From NCBI RefSeq assembly GCF_000319385.1, contig NC_019566.1, positions 1,255,266 through 1,319,265 of the forward strand: a DNA stretch of 64,000 bases, in the 5' to 3' direction. A model generated the notes under the pieces. That model ran no database searches and was not told the origin of the DNA. It saw only the letters and a list, made by a program, of their open reading frames with translations. A program made the translations under genes and the position numbers. Source of the DNA: Candidatus Endolissoclinum faulkneri L2 (GTDB lineage: Bacteria; Pseudomonadota; Alphaproteobacteria; Thalassobaculales; Thalassobaculaceae). Shown here one piece after another: positions 11,185 through 22,387 of the stretch (the first letter of the stretch is position 1; every line of letters begins with the position of its first letter).

Positions 11185-12917
11185 GCAAATCTAATTGTTA
11201 GTTGCTTATCATTACATTTTATTTTATATACTGTAATGCAAAAGTTCCTATACGCAGGACTGCATTATCCAATTTTTGCTTTTTATACTAAAGTTCAAGT
11301 TCATAGCAATACTTATATATCATGGGTAGTTAACTAAAAATTACATGTTTTATATATAAAATAGAAAATTTTTAATTTAGCATTAAGTATACAGTATATG
11401 TGTTTTTGTTACAAAAATATTTAATAATATTTCTACAAGTATACCTTCAATTTTAAGAAGTAAAATATTATGTTGGCATGTAATTACATATTAATTTTTA
11501 TTAGCAGAATACTTCAAAATTTTCTTATGCTGCATTTATAATGCTATTATTATATAGCTAGTTCTAACAAATAAAATATAAGTAAACGTTGTTTAACAGG
11601 ATCGTCTAACGATTAACAATTATACCGTCTACATAGTAAACTTACTAATCAGATACTTAATTAGCAGTTTATGTCAACTTATTGAGTATTATAGGATTGA
11701 ATTAATTGCTAGATTGCAATTTACTCATTCATGGATTGCTTAAAATTTACAACATGTACTAACTGCAATTAAACTACGCCTATTTTAGGCGCTCGTTTCA
11801 TAAGCAAAAATAACTTATTAGTTTTTAAGCAAGATAAATTTCATAGTCGGGAACGATTTAAAAAAAACATCTTAATTGTTAGCATTTAGAAGAAAGAAGT
11901 CGAATTATTGCCATATATCGAATATATATCTCAATCATAATGAACAGATCGCAAACAATTAGTCATAAAAATTATAATAAAGATGATAATTTATACTTTA
12001 TTAACGATAAACTTTAAATCTCCTATGTAATAACTAGCTACCATTTAGCTATTAGCTTAAAGGCCTTTTGCAAATAGTATTATCGGAAAACTGATGATAA
12101 AACTTAAATAGTCAGACAAGCAAATAGAACATTATAAAAATCATTTACTTTTATCTAAGTTTAGCAATTTTTTTCATTCCGTTGTAATCAGGTCTTATGT
12201 TTAAAAAATTGCTTCTACGCATAATGAGTAGATTAATAGGCAAGCAAATTGCTCTTGTTTTACATTGACTAACTCGCATTCCCTGGATATTGATCTATTG
12301 AATTATCAATAAAATGTTAGTTAAATACAAACGCAATTTGCTAAAAATATGATAGCTTTTCTTCGAAAAAAATCTAACTAATAAGGGTGATTAACATTCG
12401 TAATAGCGATGATCTGTTTTTATTAAACAACTCCAATGGAATTTTGAATTACACAAAAGAATTATCTAAATATAAATAATATTATAGAAAAAGAAAATAT
12501 ATGACAGCCTTTATTATACGTACAATATAAATTATACATATTATTAATATATAAATATCAAAAATTAATTAATGTAATAAATATTTAGCGTATACTATAG
12601 ACAATAATATTTAATGTTATTAGCTGACTAATTTAACTTAAGATATAATGTATTATACGCTTACTTTATTTGTTTTATACAAAAAACTATAAAAACTTAT
12701 AGCAAAGTAATATTTCTTGCATCTATTAATTATTCAATGCATCTAAGAAATCTAAAATGAACAATCTAGCTGCATAAAGGCACCTTTAAGACCTACCATA
12801 AATTAAGAAGAAAATGACTAATATAATGACCTATTGCAATTACCCTCACGATTATAGCAAAACTATATGTATAATTGTGATTTCATGTTTTGATATGCAA
12901 AGTAGTACTATAATACC
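11185..12917. other. 1.7-kb gene desert between trkA and dnaG
   Basis: AT-rich, no frame of 60 codons. I looked for the conserved Hfq strings expected after trkA and for gatB/yqeY-like relics expected before dnaG and found none. A TATAAT at 12870-12875 lies 43 bp before dnaG but has no matching -35. Confidence 0.65.
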
Positions 12918-14873
12918 ATGTCGCTTCCTCCGCATTTCATTGAAGAACTACGTAATCGCTTAACAATATCCAGCATAATTAGCCGGAAATGTAAGCTAAA
13001 ACGAAACGGCCGTGAATTCATAGCGCTATGTCCATTTCATAACGATAATAAACCATCGCTCTCTGTAGTTGATGACAAGGGTTTTTATCACTGTTTTGCC
13101 TGCGGAGCGCACGGAGACATATTTAAATTTCTTATGGAAACCAATGGCATAAAATTTATGGAAGCCGTTGAACAGCTTGCTAGCATAGCGGGAATCTGCA
13201 TACCGAACTCAAGATCAGAAAGCCGGCATCACATCGAACGTCGCAAATCCATTCAATCGATAATGGATATTGCTTGTAGCTGGTACGAACAACAACTTCA
13301 CACAAACGCTGGAGAAGCTGGCCGTAATTATTTAATGAAACGCGGTATAACCAATGAAACTATAAAGAATTTTCGTATCGGTTGGGCTCCAGGATATCGC
13401 AATGCATTACAGCATGTAATGAAATATGAGGGTGTGAAGAATGAAATTCTGATAGAAGCAGGTTTAGTAAAACACTATAAAGAAAAGAAAAATTCTAGTT
13501 TGATGGTCGATTATATGCGAAACAGGATTGTTTTCCCGATAATCGACCGGCATTGCAATGTTATTGCTTTTGGCGGAAGAGTTTTAGGTGACAACCAACC
13601 AAAATACTTAAACTCACCCGAAACTCATTTGTTCAACAAAGCCCAAATGCTTTATGGTATCAGTCAAGCGCGTAATTTAATCTCAAAGTTTGGCAAGATA
13701 ATTGTTACTGAAGGTTACTTGGACGTTCTCTCTCTAAATCAAGCTGGTCTTCCAGCTGTATCTCCACTTGGCAATACACTAAGCAAATATCAGCTCATAG
13801 ATTTATGGCAAATCACGGCAGAACCTTTCATATGCTTTGATGGAGATAAAGCTGGCTATAGAGCTGCGCTACGCGTTTGCGATCGTGCATTACCGTTACT
13901 AAAGCCCGGCCAATCCTTACGCTTTGTAACTTTGCCACATGGACAAGATCCAGCCGATTTGATTAGGCTCTATGGCAAAGAAGTGCTACATGAATTCCTA
14001 GCTGCTGCTCGCGGGCTAGCAGAATTTATATGGGACAATGAGTTATTTTTGTCTGACCTGCAAACCCCAGAGAGCAAAGCTAAATTTAAACAAGACATTG
14101 ATCTAAAAATCAATAATATATCGGATAAATATATACGTTGTGAATATCATAATTTTTTTCGAAAAAAAAATAGCGAGCTATTTGATAATGTTGATTGCCA
14201 ATATCACGACATTCAAAAATCTACTAAAGAATTATATTCACGATCAACTAAAAAATATATGCATAATCATAGCATAAGTGGAAAAAACCACTCTCTTAAT
14301 CAAAGAATTTTTAACAAAAAAAATCACAAAAAACTCTTAATCAATAAATCATTCAAGTCTCGTAAAGATTTTACGGTATCATCTTCCGAAATTAGAAGAG
14401 AACAATTAATAATTTCGATTATTGCAGCTCATCCATCTTTACTCGATAGATTTGGTGAATGTATCGAATATGAAAATTTTATTGATCCAATACACGAAAA
14501 TGCCCGTCATGCTATCTTTAGCTTCGTGAGAAATTATCCAGAAGCAGCATTTGAATCTCTAAAATTTTTTTTAAAGGTAAATTTTACAAATAAAATTATT
14601 GTGAGTAAAAATGTAAAAAAAATATTTCCATTTTGTGATCAAAATTACAACGCAGAGTTTGCGGGAAAAGCTCTTTTTGTTTTATTAATGAAAAATAAAA
14701 TTAAAAAAATCGAGCAAAAAATAGATTCTCTTATTAAGAAGAATAGTCAAGATATTAATAATAATACACTAGAAATTATTATGTCTCTTCGAGCAACCAG
14801 AATTAATTTAATAAATAATATTCATGCGGTGGATCATGATGAAATAGGTACAATCGACACAATCGGAATATAG
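12918..14873 (+). CDS. dnaG: DNA primase DnaG
   Basis: Makes RNA primers at the replication fork. The 651 residues show the N-terminal zinc ribbon (C38-x2-H41 and C59-x2-C62), the RNA polymerase core with AFGGRVLGD and PKYLNSPET, and the TOPRIM site with Glu265 (TEGYLDV) and the Asp pair at 308 and 310 (FDGDKAG). After about residue 395 the protein becomes rich in Lys, Asn and Ser (DNA about 14100-14380), a low-complexity linker, before a short C-terminal helicase-binding-like region that is poorly conserved. The start is ATG with no visible Shine-Dalgarno. rpoD follows after about 180 bp, the common dnaG-rpoD order. Confidence 0.96.
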   Translation: MSLPPHFIEELRNRLTISSIISRKCKLKRNGREFIALCPFHNDNKPSLSVVDDKGFYHCFACGAHGDIFKFLMETNGIKFMEAVEQLASIAGICIPNSRSESRHHIERRKSIQSIMDIACSWYEQQLHTNAGEAGRNYLMKRGITNETIKNFRIGWAPGYRNALQHVMKYEGVKNEILIEAGLVKHYKEKKNSSLMVDYMRNRIVFPIIDRHCNVIAFGGRVLGDNQPKYLNSPETHLFNKAQMLYGISQARNLISKFGKIIVTEGYLDVLSLNQAGLPAVSPLGNTLSKYQLIDLWQITAEPFICFDGDKAGYRAALRVCDRALPLLKPGQSLRFVTLPHGQDPADLIRLYGKEVLHEFLAAARGLAEFIWDNELFLSDLQTPESKAKFKQDIDLKINNISDKYIRCEYHNFFRKKNSELFDNVDCQYHDIQKSTKELYSRSTKKYMHNHSISGKNHSLNQRIFNKKNHKKLLINKSFKSRKDFTVSSSEIRREQLIISIIAAHPSLLDRFGECIEYENFIDPIHENARHAIFSFVRNYPEAAFESLKFFLKVNFTNKIIVSKNVKKIFPFCDQNYNAEFAGKALFVLLMKNKIKKIEQKIDSLIKKNSQDINNNTLEIIMSLRATRINLINNIHAVDHDEIGTIDTIGI

Positions 14874-15054
14874 ATTGACGAATCTATAGCGTACGCACAT
14901 CTAACTTTATGGTCGCAAATGCGTTGGAGCGGAATATGCTTATAACAGATTATTTCCAGCGTATTACACAGCTTTGACTATACACTTAATAGTTTAAAAA
15001 TATTGTCTGCGGGAGCAAAGTTCAATTTGACAATTAATGCGAGGTCAACAGCTT

Positions 15055-17004
15055 ATGGCGACTAAAACAGCAGCGGCATCCCAAAACGACCAAGATACCC
15101 GCGACAATGATGCTGCGCCAAATAGTTTGCTACTGAGTAGCATCAGCCAACTAATTAATAATCTTATTAAAAAAAGCAAAGAGCGGGGATGCTTAACTTA
15201 TGCTGAGTTAAATTCTGCCTTACCACAAGAAGATCTATCCTCAGAGCAAATCGAGGATGTAATTAGCGCACTAAATGAAATGGGTATTAATTTTGTTGAT
15301 AACGAATATAATCCTGAAAGGGAAGAAGAAGTTGATAAAGAAAATACATTTACTGGAAATGTTTCTGATGAGGATGTCAGACGTACCGACGATCCAATGC
15401 GCATGTACTTACGCGAAATGGGTTCGGTTGGCCTATTGTCTCGCGATGGCGAAATAGCTATTGCTAAACGGATCGAGACTAGTCTTGAGATGATGATTGG
15501 CGGTATCTGCGAAAGTCCGCTAACTATCCGTGCACTTGTACACTGGCGTGACCAACTTAAAGACGGAACTATCCTATTACGCGACGTCATCGATCTGGAA
15601 GCTACTTATGGTGTAGAACATGCTACCCCAGATCCATCCTTGGATGGAAACGACAAAAAAAATGAAAATAATTCTGAAAAAGATAAACGTGCTAATAATA
15701 AAGAAGAAGATGAATACTCTGACGATAGTGAAGAAAACAATATATCTTTATCAGTAATGGAGGAACAACTAATTCCACAAGTATTAGAAAAATTTGATAA
15801 TATTGCTAATACTTACAGTAAGCTTGCAAAAATGCAAAAGCGTCGAATTGATAAATTGACTCGTGGCGAACAGCTTGCTAGGGCAACTGAACGTAAGTAC
15901 GACAAACTTAAAAGAGACCTAATCAAAGCTATGGAAAGCGTACGTCTGACCAATAGCAGAATCGATGCTATTGTAGAACAGTTATACTCATTAAATCGTA
16001 ATATGATTCAAGCAGATACGCAACTTTGGCGCATGGCCGACAGTGTCAATGTATCTCGTAAATCATTTATGGAAGAACATTTTGGCAAAGAATTAGAACC
16101 TGGATGGGCTGAACGAGTTGCGAAAAAAAGTGAAAGCTGGAAACATTTTTTTAAAAATTATAGTAATCAGATCGAAAAACATCGTTTGAATTTAGCAAAA
16201 ATTTCCTCTGACGCAGGACTACCTATTAGCGAGTTTCGTCGCATTGTGCAGACAGTGCAAAAAGGTGAACGTGAAGCGGCGAGAGCAAAGAAAGATATGG
16301 TTGAAGCTAATCTACGCCTCGTTATTTCTATCGCGAAGAAATATACTAATCGCGGTCTTCAATTTTTAGACCTTATTCAAGAAGGAAATATCGGCCTAAT
16401 GAAAGCAGTTGACAAGTTCGAATACCGTCGGGGATATAAATTTTCTACTTACGCTACCTGGTGGATTAGACAAGCTATCACTCGCTCGATTGCTGATCAA
16501 GCTCGCACCATTAGAATTCCTGTACATATGATTGAAACTATTAATAAGTTACTTCGCACCTCACGACAAATGCTTCCAGAAATAGGTCGCGAGCCAACTC
16601 CAGAAGAGTTAGCGGAAAAATTATTAATGCCACTGGATAAAGTTCGTAAAGTACTAAAAATTTCTAAAGAGCCTATCAGCTTAGAAACACCAATTGGCGA
16701 TGAGGAAGATAGCAATTTAGGCGAATTCATCGAAGATAAAAACGTTATACAGCCGCTAGATGCTGCTATACAAACCAATTTACGTGAAACAACCACGCGA
16801 ATATTATCTAGCTTAACTCCGCGTGAAGAACGTGTATTACGTATGAGATTTGGCATAGGAATGAATACCGACCACACTCTAGAAGAAGTCGGACAACAAT
16901 TTAGCGTAACTCGTGAACGAATTCGTCAGATTGAGGCTAAAGCACTACGCAAACTTAAACATCCATCGCGATCTAAAAAATTACGCAGTTTCTTTGAATG
17001 CTAA
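15055..17004 (+). CDS. rpoD: RNA polymerase housekeeping sigma factor RpoD
   Basis: Primary sigma-70 factor. I prefer the ATG at 15055 (649 residues, beginning MATK) because GAGGT at 15041-15045 is well spaced; an in-frame ATG at 15037 would add six residues. Region 1.1 is followed by region 1.2 ([17 protein letters not shown], about residue 112), a charged low-complexity insert rich in K, N, D and E, region 2 (about 416 onward, with [12 protein letters not shown] for -10 melting), region 3, and region 4 (from about 587) with the -35-binding helix-turn-helix [19 protein letters not shown]. All parts needed for promoter recognition are intact, and the few promoters seen here are of the sigma-70 kind. 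A terminator hairpin begins at the stop codon. Confidence 0.97.
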   Translation: MATKTAAASQNDQDTRDNDAAPNSLLLSSISQLINNLIKKSKERGCLTYAELNSALPQEDLSSEQIEDVISALNEMGINFVDNEYNPEREEEVDKENTFTGNVSDEDVRRTDDPMRMYLREMGSVGLLSRDGEIAIAKRIETSLEMMIGGICESPLTIRALVHWRDQLKDGTILLRDVIDLEATYGVEHATPDPSLDGNDKKNENNSEKDKRANNKEEDEYSDDSEENNISLSVMEEQLIPQVLEKFDNIANTYSKLAKMQKRRIDKLTRGEQLARATERKYDKLKRDLIKAMESVRLTNSRIDAIVEQLYSLNRNMIQADTQLWRMADSVNVSRKSFMEEHFGKELEPGWAERVAKKSESWKHFFKNYSNQIEKHRLNLAKISSDAGLPISEFRRIVQTVQKGEREAARAKKDMVEANLRLVISIAKKYTNRGLQFLDLIQEGNIGLMKAVDKFEYRRGYKFSTYATWWIRQAITRSIADQARTIRIPVHMIETINKLLRTSRQMLPEIGREPTPEELAEKLLMPLDKVRKVLKISKEPISLETPIGDEEDSNLGEFIEDKNVIQPLDAAIQTNLRETTTRILSSLTPREERVLRMRFGIGMNTDHTLEEVGQQFSVTRERIRQIEAKALRKLKHPSRSKKLRSFFEC

Positions 17005-17037
17005 CATTAGTCTATGAAATTAGATTAATGTTATTTT
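17003..17037 (+). terminator. rpoD intrinsic terminator
   Basis: Arms 17003-17013 and 17022-17032 (11 bp, one G-T wobble) with an 8-base loop, then ATTTTT. The stem starts inside the rpoD stop codon. Confidence 0.7.
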
Positions 17038-18049
17038 TAGGAAAACACGCAAGAAAATAATTAACTTTACTTATATAATGAATATTATACCTATCAATGT
17101 GTTTAAAGCAGTTATTATCTTTATTTAAAATAATTTAAAAAGACAATATAAAGTAAAATTATTAATTGGTAGTAATTTATAAGCTATATCAAGTGCTAAT
17201 TATTAGCTAGTATATTTAAATAGCTGCGACTTAATCTATTTGATAAACAAATTATTTATAGTTATGGTGGGAATCTTAGATCTTATTTTATAAGCAAATC
17301 AGTGAATTGATATTCACTGCTAATGAATTAATTTTTGCAAACCTTTTATAATCAAGTTCTTTAATTAAGTTTTTAGCAAACCAAATAGCTGTTGTCTGCT
17401 TTATATAATATTATTTTTCTTATTTATTCATTAGGTATCAAGTTGTATAACTAAAACAAGTATTAATATCTAATATATTACATCAGAATCAATTTTTTAA
17501 TGAATAGTAAATGCAAATAGATATAATCTAGAAGATATCTAACTTATTATACAATAATATTTAAAATGACATTAGCTATAACATAAAAATATGATTAATC
17601 TACTATAAGATATAGTGAAATATTCTCCTTATCTTTTTAAGGATAAGGGGAATATTCTTTTATCATCCTTACTAAGAAGTAAAATATTTTAGGAAAGCGA
17701 ATTTAGTTAGCTATCATCGGCTTTGTATACAACAAAATATTTTTATTACTCAATAATACAAACTGGCGTATTCAAGACTAGGTTTTATTGACTAAAATCT
17801 TAACAAATCTTCTTTTATTTAATAAGTACTTGTTTTCCAAGCTAGGCTTAAGTAATTTGCTATCAATAATGTCTTTACACTTATTGATCATCTTCCTGCT
17901 CTATAATAGTATTTATTAAATAATGTATAACTTATACAGCATTATAATGTATCAAAAAGATAGTTTTAAAATTAAAAAATTTTTATAATTTTAAAACTAA
18001 TTATTGTAGGGTTTTTGTAATTTAAATTTAGACAACCGGAGAAAGTTGA
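17005..18049. other. 1-kb gene-free stretch between rpoD and uppP
   Basis: Apart from the rpoD terminator, it holds a second strong hairpin at 17619-17656 and no recognisable gene. The uppP Shine-Dalgarno (GGAGA, 18038-18042) is at its right end. Confidence 0.7.
17619..17662 (+). terminator. terminator-like hairpin with T-rich tail
   Basis: Arms 17619-17634 and 17641-17656 pair over 16 bp with two G-T wobbles and a 6-base loop, followed by CTTTTAT. It looks like an intrinsic terminator on the plus strand, but the nearest plus-strand gene ends 615 bp upstream and already has its own terminator, so it may mark a lost gene. Confidence 0.5.
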
Positions 18050-18841
18050 GTGTCTATTGATCATATAATTTTCATAGCACTAATTCAGGGTGTTACTGAA
18101 TTTCTTCCTATAAGCTCTTCCGGTCACTTAATAATGATACCAACTATACTTGGCACTAGTGATCAAGGAATGATAATTGATGTAGCGGTTCATATGGGCA
18201 CCTTATTGGCTGTTTGCCTATATCTATGGCGCTATATCAGTCGAATCATCCTCGGTAGCGTACGAGGATATCGAGATCCGGACTTTCGCCTAACTATGCA
18301 AATAATTTTAGCAAGCATATCTGTTATTTGCGTTGGTTCTGTTGTGAAGTATTATATAGATGATATTATTCGCTCTCCAAAGATAGTTGCTTGGGCAACT
18401 CTTGGCTTTGGCATTTTACTCGGAGTTGTCGATCGTTTTGGTATGACAAGCCGACGAATTGAACATATGTCCTACAGAGATGCTCTCATTATCGGGTTTG
18501 CCCAGGTACTCGCCCTGATTCCAGGCACCAGTCGTTCTGGCATAACTATAACAGTATCCCGGGCGCTGGGTTACGAACGACAAGAAGCAACTCGTTTTTC
18601 AATGTTAATAGGAATTCCAACAATTCTTGCTGCAGGAACAGCAATTAGTTTAGACTTATACAATTATAATGATCTTCAGCTTACTATCGATGCATGTCTA
18701 GCTGGTGGATTATCATTTTTTGCTGCTCTGATATCAATCACACTAATGATGAATTGGTTAAAGTGCGCAAGCTTTTTTCCATTCGTAATTTACCGTATCT
18801 TATTTGGAAGTGGATGGCTGATCTGGCTCTATAAGACATAA
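18050..18841 (+). CDS. uppP: undecaprenyl-diphosphatase UppP (BacA)
   Basis: Inner-membrane phosphatase that regenerates undecaprenyl phosphate, the lipid carrier for peptidoglycan and LPS precursors. The 263 residues match the usual length. The catalytic motifs are present: EFLPISSSGH at 17-26 and PGTSRSG at 158-164, with eight or so hydrophobic segments. The start is GTG with GGAGA seven bases upstream. It stands alone between gene-free stretches. Its product supports the LPS genes downstream in function, not as an operon. Confidence 0.96.
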   Translation: MSIDHIIFIALIQGVTEFLPISSSGHLIMIPTILGTSDQGMIIDVAVHMGTLLAVCLYLWRYISRIILGSVRGYRDPDFRLTMQIILASISVICVGSVVKYYIDDIIRSPKIVAWATLGFGILLGVVDRFGMTSRRIEHMSYRDALIIGFAQVLALIPGTSRSGITITVSRALGYERQEATRFSMLIGIPTILAAGTAISLDLYNYNDLQLTIDACLAGGLSFFAALISITLMMNWLKCASFFPFVIYRILFGSGWLIWLYKT

Positions 18842-21415
18842 AAATTTGCTTACTCTAAATAATGTCATGCTTAACAAATAACGAGCATAAAATCATTCAT
18901 TATATAACTACGCACAGGGCTTTCGCTAACTTAAGTATTTTTAAGGATTATTTTTCTTTCTAGAAAATTAATAGTCCTTTACTGTTATTTAATCAATTTA
19001 TAACAAAGCTAGCCTTTTAAAAATACTCATTTGGTTTAATGTTAAATAGTATTTAACTTGTATTGTTATATACTTAATTTGTAAAATATTATATTATGCG
19101 CAGTATTAATATTTTGTATATTTTAGTTACGGCAATACTCAAATAAGCAAAACGCTCTCCAAAGCTACGGCGGCTATTATTCTTGCTGAAATTACAATTT
19201 AAGAAAGCATGGAATACAAAGCTTCATGCTTTTGTTGTGTAGATCAGGAAATAAATTTTGTTTATGCAGTATTGGATTTCTTAGCAATTATGCTAGGTGT
19301 ATCCATATCTGCTGGTTAAAAATCTAAGCATAGTTTTTATTTATTTTCATAAGCAGTCATAAAACCCATAATAATTCTTGCTTAACATTCGTTATCCCTA
19401 TTTAATATATTAGTCTTAAATATATTTTGACATAAACTAAATTCAACAGTCGTTGTCAAACTACAAAAATAGAATAGTTTAGAATAAAATGTTTAGTTTA
19501 AAAAAAGTAATATATCTACAATTTTCTCATATTAATCTTTAGGTATTTGCGGAAGCTAGCCTGGCTTAAAAATAATCTAATCGCTAAGTCAAATAGTAAG
19601 CTTAAGATATAATATAATTAATTCTTACAACATATAACAATTAATAATAGCTAAAAACATTTTAAATTGATTCACAATTAAGCACTTAATTAAAAAATTA
19701 ATAGCTTATCATATACTAAAAACTACCTAAAATGGTAAGCTAATTAATAATATAAAGATAAGATATTTAAATAACTATTAAATATTTTTACTAAGATAGT
19801 ATGATCAATAAATTATTATATCACACTATACTTTAGTTTTAAAAATTAAACTATATTCTAGATTTGCGCCAATAATTAGCATGTCAATCCTAATCAATAA
19901 ATTTTTAATAAGAGGACATAAATTTATATAATTGTTTATAATTTTATGTCCAGTGAATTAGGTAAAAGAAGCGATTGCAATAAGTATCAAAATACAATTG
20001 TTGATGCAAATCAACAGCAATTAATTAATTTAAAAATTTCTTAGAGGAATTCTTTACTATTTGAAATACTAAAATGAAAGATTGTATAATATATAATAAA
20101 CCAAACAATAAATTCCGCTAAAATCAATGCTAATTTAGTTAGTAAAATATATTTAAATTAAATAGAAAAATATTATATTAACTTTTGAGCCTGTTGTTAA
20201 TAAAAACAAGTAAAGTAATTGATTAAAAATAATAAATAAAATGAATTGTTCAAAAAAAAACTAGCGTAACTAAGCTAAACAAGGTTTTCTTATTTTATAA
20301 CATACCTTTCCATATCTCTATAAGACTAATGCATTATTACTTCTGTCTACAATAAGGAAAATAATTATTTTTATTGTATAGCTTTATACACTCATAAATT
20401 TTACCTAGAAGATAATAAGTATTGAAAATAAAATGGGTTATTTCCCGATTGTGAGTTTAAACGATAAAATACTTTTTATAAAATTTTTTTAGTTTGATCA
20501 AATCAACGTTTGATATTATAAGACTAGAATAATAGGCTAGTCTATATTACGGTTAATTAATAAGATTGACGCTTGTTTACTTAAAGTAAATTATTAACTG
20601 TGAAATATTTTACTTATCTAATTAACATTATTAATATTTTCTTATCCTAAAGCATATATAATGTATTGTATATTTTCTCTTCGACAAAGAAACCTTTAAT
20701 ATTTGGTTAATATTTTTTATAAAAGCACAAAGGTACCAAGCTATAGATTAGAGGTATTCTCTCTAACATTAGACAAAATAAAATACATCTAATTTTAATT
20801 CCTAAACTCCATTTATTCAGTTAGTTAAACTAATTATTAAAGTATAATTGTATTATTATACTTTAATAATATCAATCTAGAATAATAAAACTAAAATTTT
20901 TGATCAATGAATATACCTTAACTAAAAGTTATTCTTTCTGCATAATTAACACAAGGTAAATTCAAATATTTATTGTATAAAATTGATAGAGCTAACATTT
21001 TATATTCATGTATTATTTTTTTTTGGCAAAATTTATAAACTGCTTGATATTAAATCATTATACTAAATGGAATGATAAAACAAATGAAAAAATTAGCTAA
21101 TTTTTAATTAAAATAAATAATTATGCTATTCCGTAATCCTTTTGATTGTTAGTTTCAACTTGTGAAATGAAGTTAATTACGATTTTGCGATCAAAGAAAA
21201 CTAGATATCTACTGAATTTTGTGATTATATCAATGATATTTAATATGTTGCATTCTATAAGAAGATAAATAAGCCAATCGGCCATTAAACAAAAAATCAC
21301 ATCTCACTTCCTCTAAGGAAATAGTTATAATAATTACCTTGTACTATTGGAGAGTGTATTGATAATCAAATATCTATTAATTATTTATCATAACTATCAA
21401 TAATAAATAGTAGTT
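18842..21415. other. 2.6-kb gene desert between uppP and lpxK
   Basis: Converging gene ends flank it. Most is extremely AT-rich. A less AT-rich stretch at about 19090-19320 keeps a plus frame open for over 70 codons apart from one stop, but I cannot assign its translation on either strand to a family. Nothing else is supportable. Confidence 0.6.
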
Positions 21416-22387
21416 TTAAAAAGATAACATACGATTCAAAAATACGCTAAACGCTGTAGGATCGCTCCAAACAAGGGATATTTCCACCACGGTGACATTT
21501 ATTCGAAACCATAGTGGTAAGCGCGTAGCATCTTTCGATGTAGTCACTAAAATTGCATCTTCAAAAACCGCTTGTTCTACTAGCTCAATCAACTCAGATG
21601 ATCTATAGGGATGATGATCAGCAAAAGAACGAAACCCAATCACCTTAGCGCCAATTTCTATTAGAGTTTCATGGAATTTATCCGGTCTACCAATTCCTGC
21701 AAATCCTAATACACGACGGTTGCGTAAAGACAAAGCAGCAGGAGATGGCTCTAACGCTCCATGTAATATTAAATGTTGATCGCCAATCAGTGATTTAATT
21801 TCCTTACGATCCTCGCCTATCAATAATACAGCATGCGCTTTTTGTAAAGAATCGTTCCATGGCTCGCGCAAAGGCCCAGAAGGAATTATTTGACCATTTC
21901 CGATTCCAATAACAGCATCAACTACAAGTAAAGAGATAGTTGGTACTACAGAAGGATTCTGCAAACCATCGTCCATAATAATAACATCACAGTCACTATT
22001 CTCCAACAATCTAGCACCATCAGCCAAACGACGTGCAACAACCGTTGGAGCTATTTCAGTCAACAAGATAGACTCGTCCCCTACATCAGCGAATGTATGC
22101 ACAGTTAAGTCAACATGTAAAGTTCCAGCATATCGTCCACCATAGCCCCGTGACAATAATCCAACTCGCTTGCCGTCATCAATCAACTTATTAGCAATGG
22201 CTAACACAGTTGGTGTTTTACCAGCACCGCCTACTATAGCATTACCTACGCAAATTAGTGGCAAACTCGAACGATACGGTTTCGTTATCGCTTTGCGAAT
22301 ATCGGTAACTAATCTCCAAAGCCAGCTAATCGGTATCAGAGTCAACGTTAGCCAACCACCGTTTTGCCAAAACCTAGGTGAAATCAC
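21416..22387 (-). CDS. lpxK: tetraacyldisaccharide 4'-kinase LpxK
   Basis: Phosphorylates the lipid A disaccharide to make lipid IVA at the inner membrane. The 323 residues carry an N-terminal hydrophobic anchor, the P-loop VGNAIVGGAGKTPT (about 48-60), MDDGLQN (Asp-Asp pair) and FADHHPY near the C-terminus. It begins with GTG overlapping the waaA stop by four bases (GTGA), so translation is probably coupled. It is the last gene of the acyltransferase-waaA-lpxK operon, a usual alphaproteobacterial arrangement. With WaaA it shows that lipid A-Kdo synthesis is kept. Confidence 0.95.
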   Translation of the reverse strand: MISPRFWQNGGWLTLTLIPISWLWRLVTDIRKAITKPYRSSLPLICVGNAIVGGAGKTPTVLAIANKLIDDGKRVGLLSRGYGGRYAGTLHVDLTVHTFADVGDESILLTEIAPTVVARRLADGARLLENSDCDVIIMDDGLQNPSVVPTISLLVVDAVIGIGNGQIIPSGPLREPWNDSLQKAHAVLLIGEDRKEIKSLIGDQHLILHGALEPSPAALSLRNRRVLGFAGIGRPDKFHETLIEIGAKVIGFRSFADHHPYRSSELIELVEQAVFEDAILVTTSKDATRLPLWFRINVTVVEISLVWSDPTAFSVFLNRMLSF

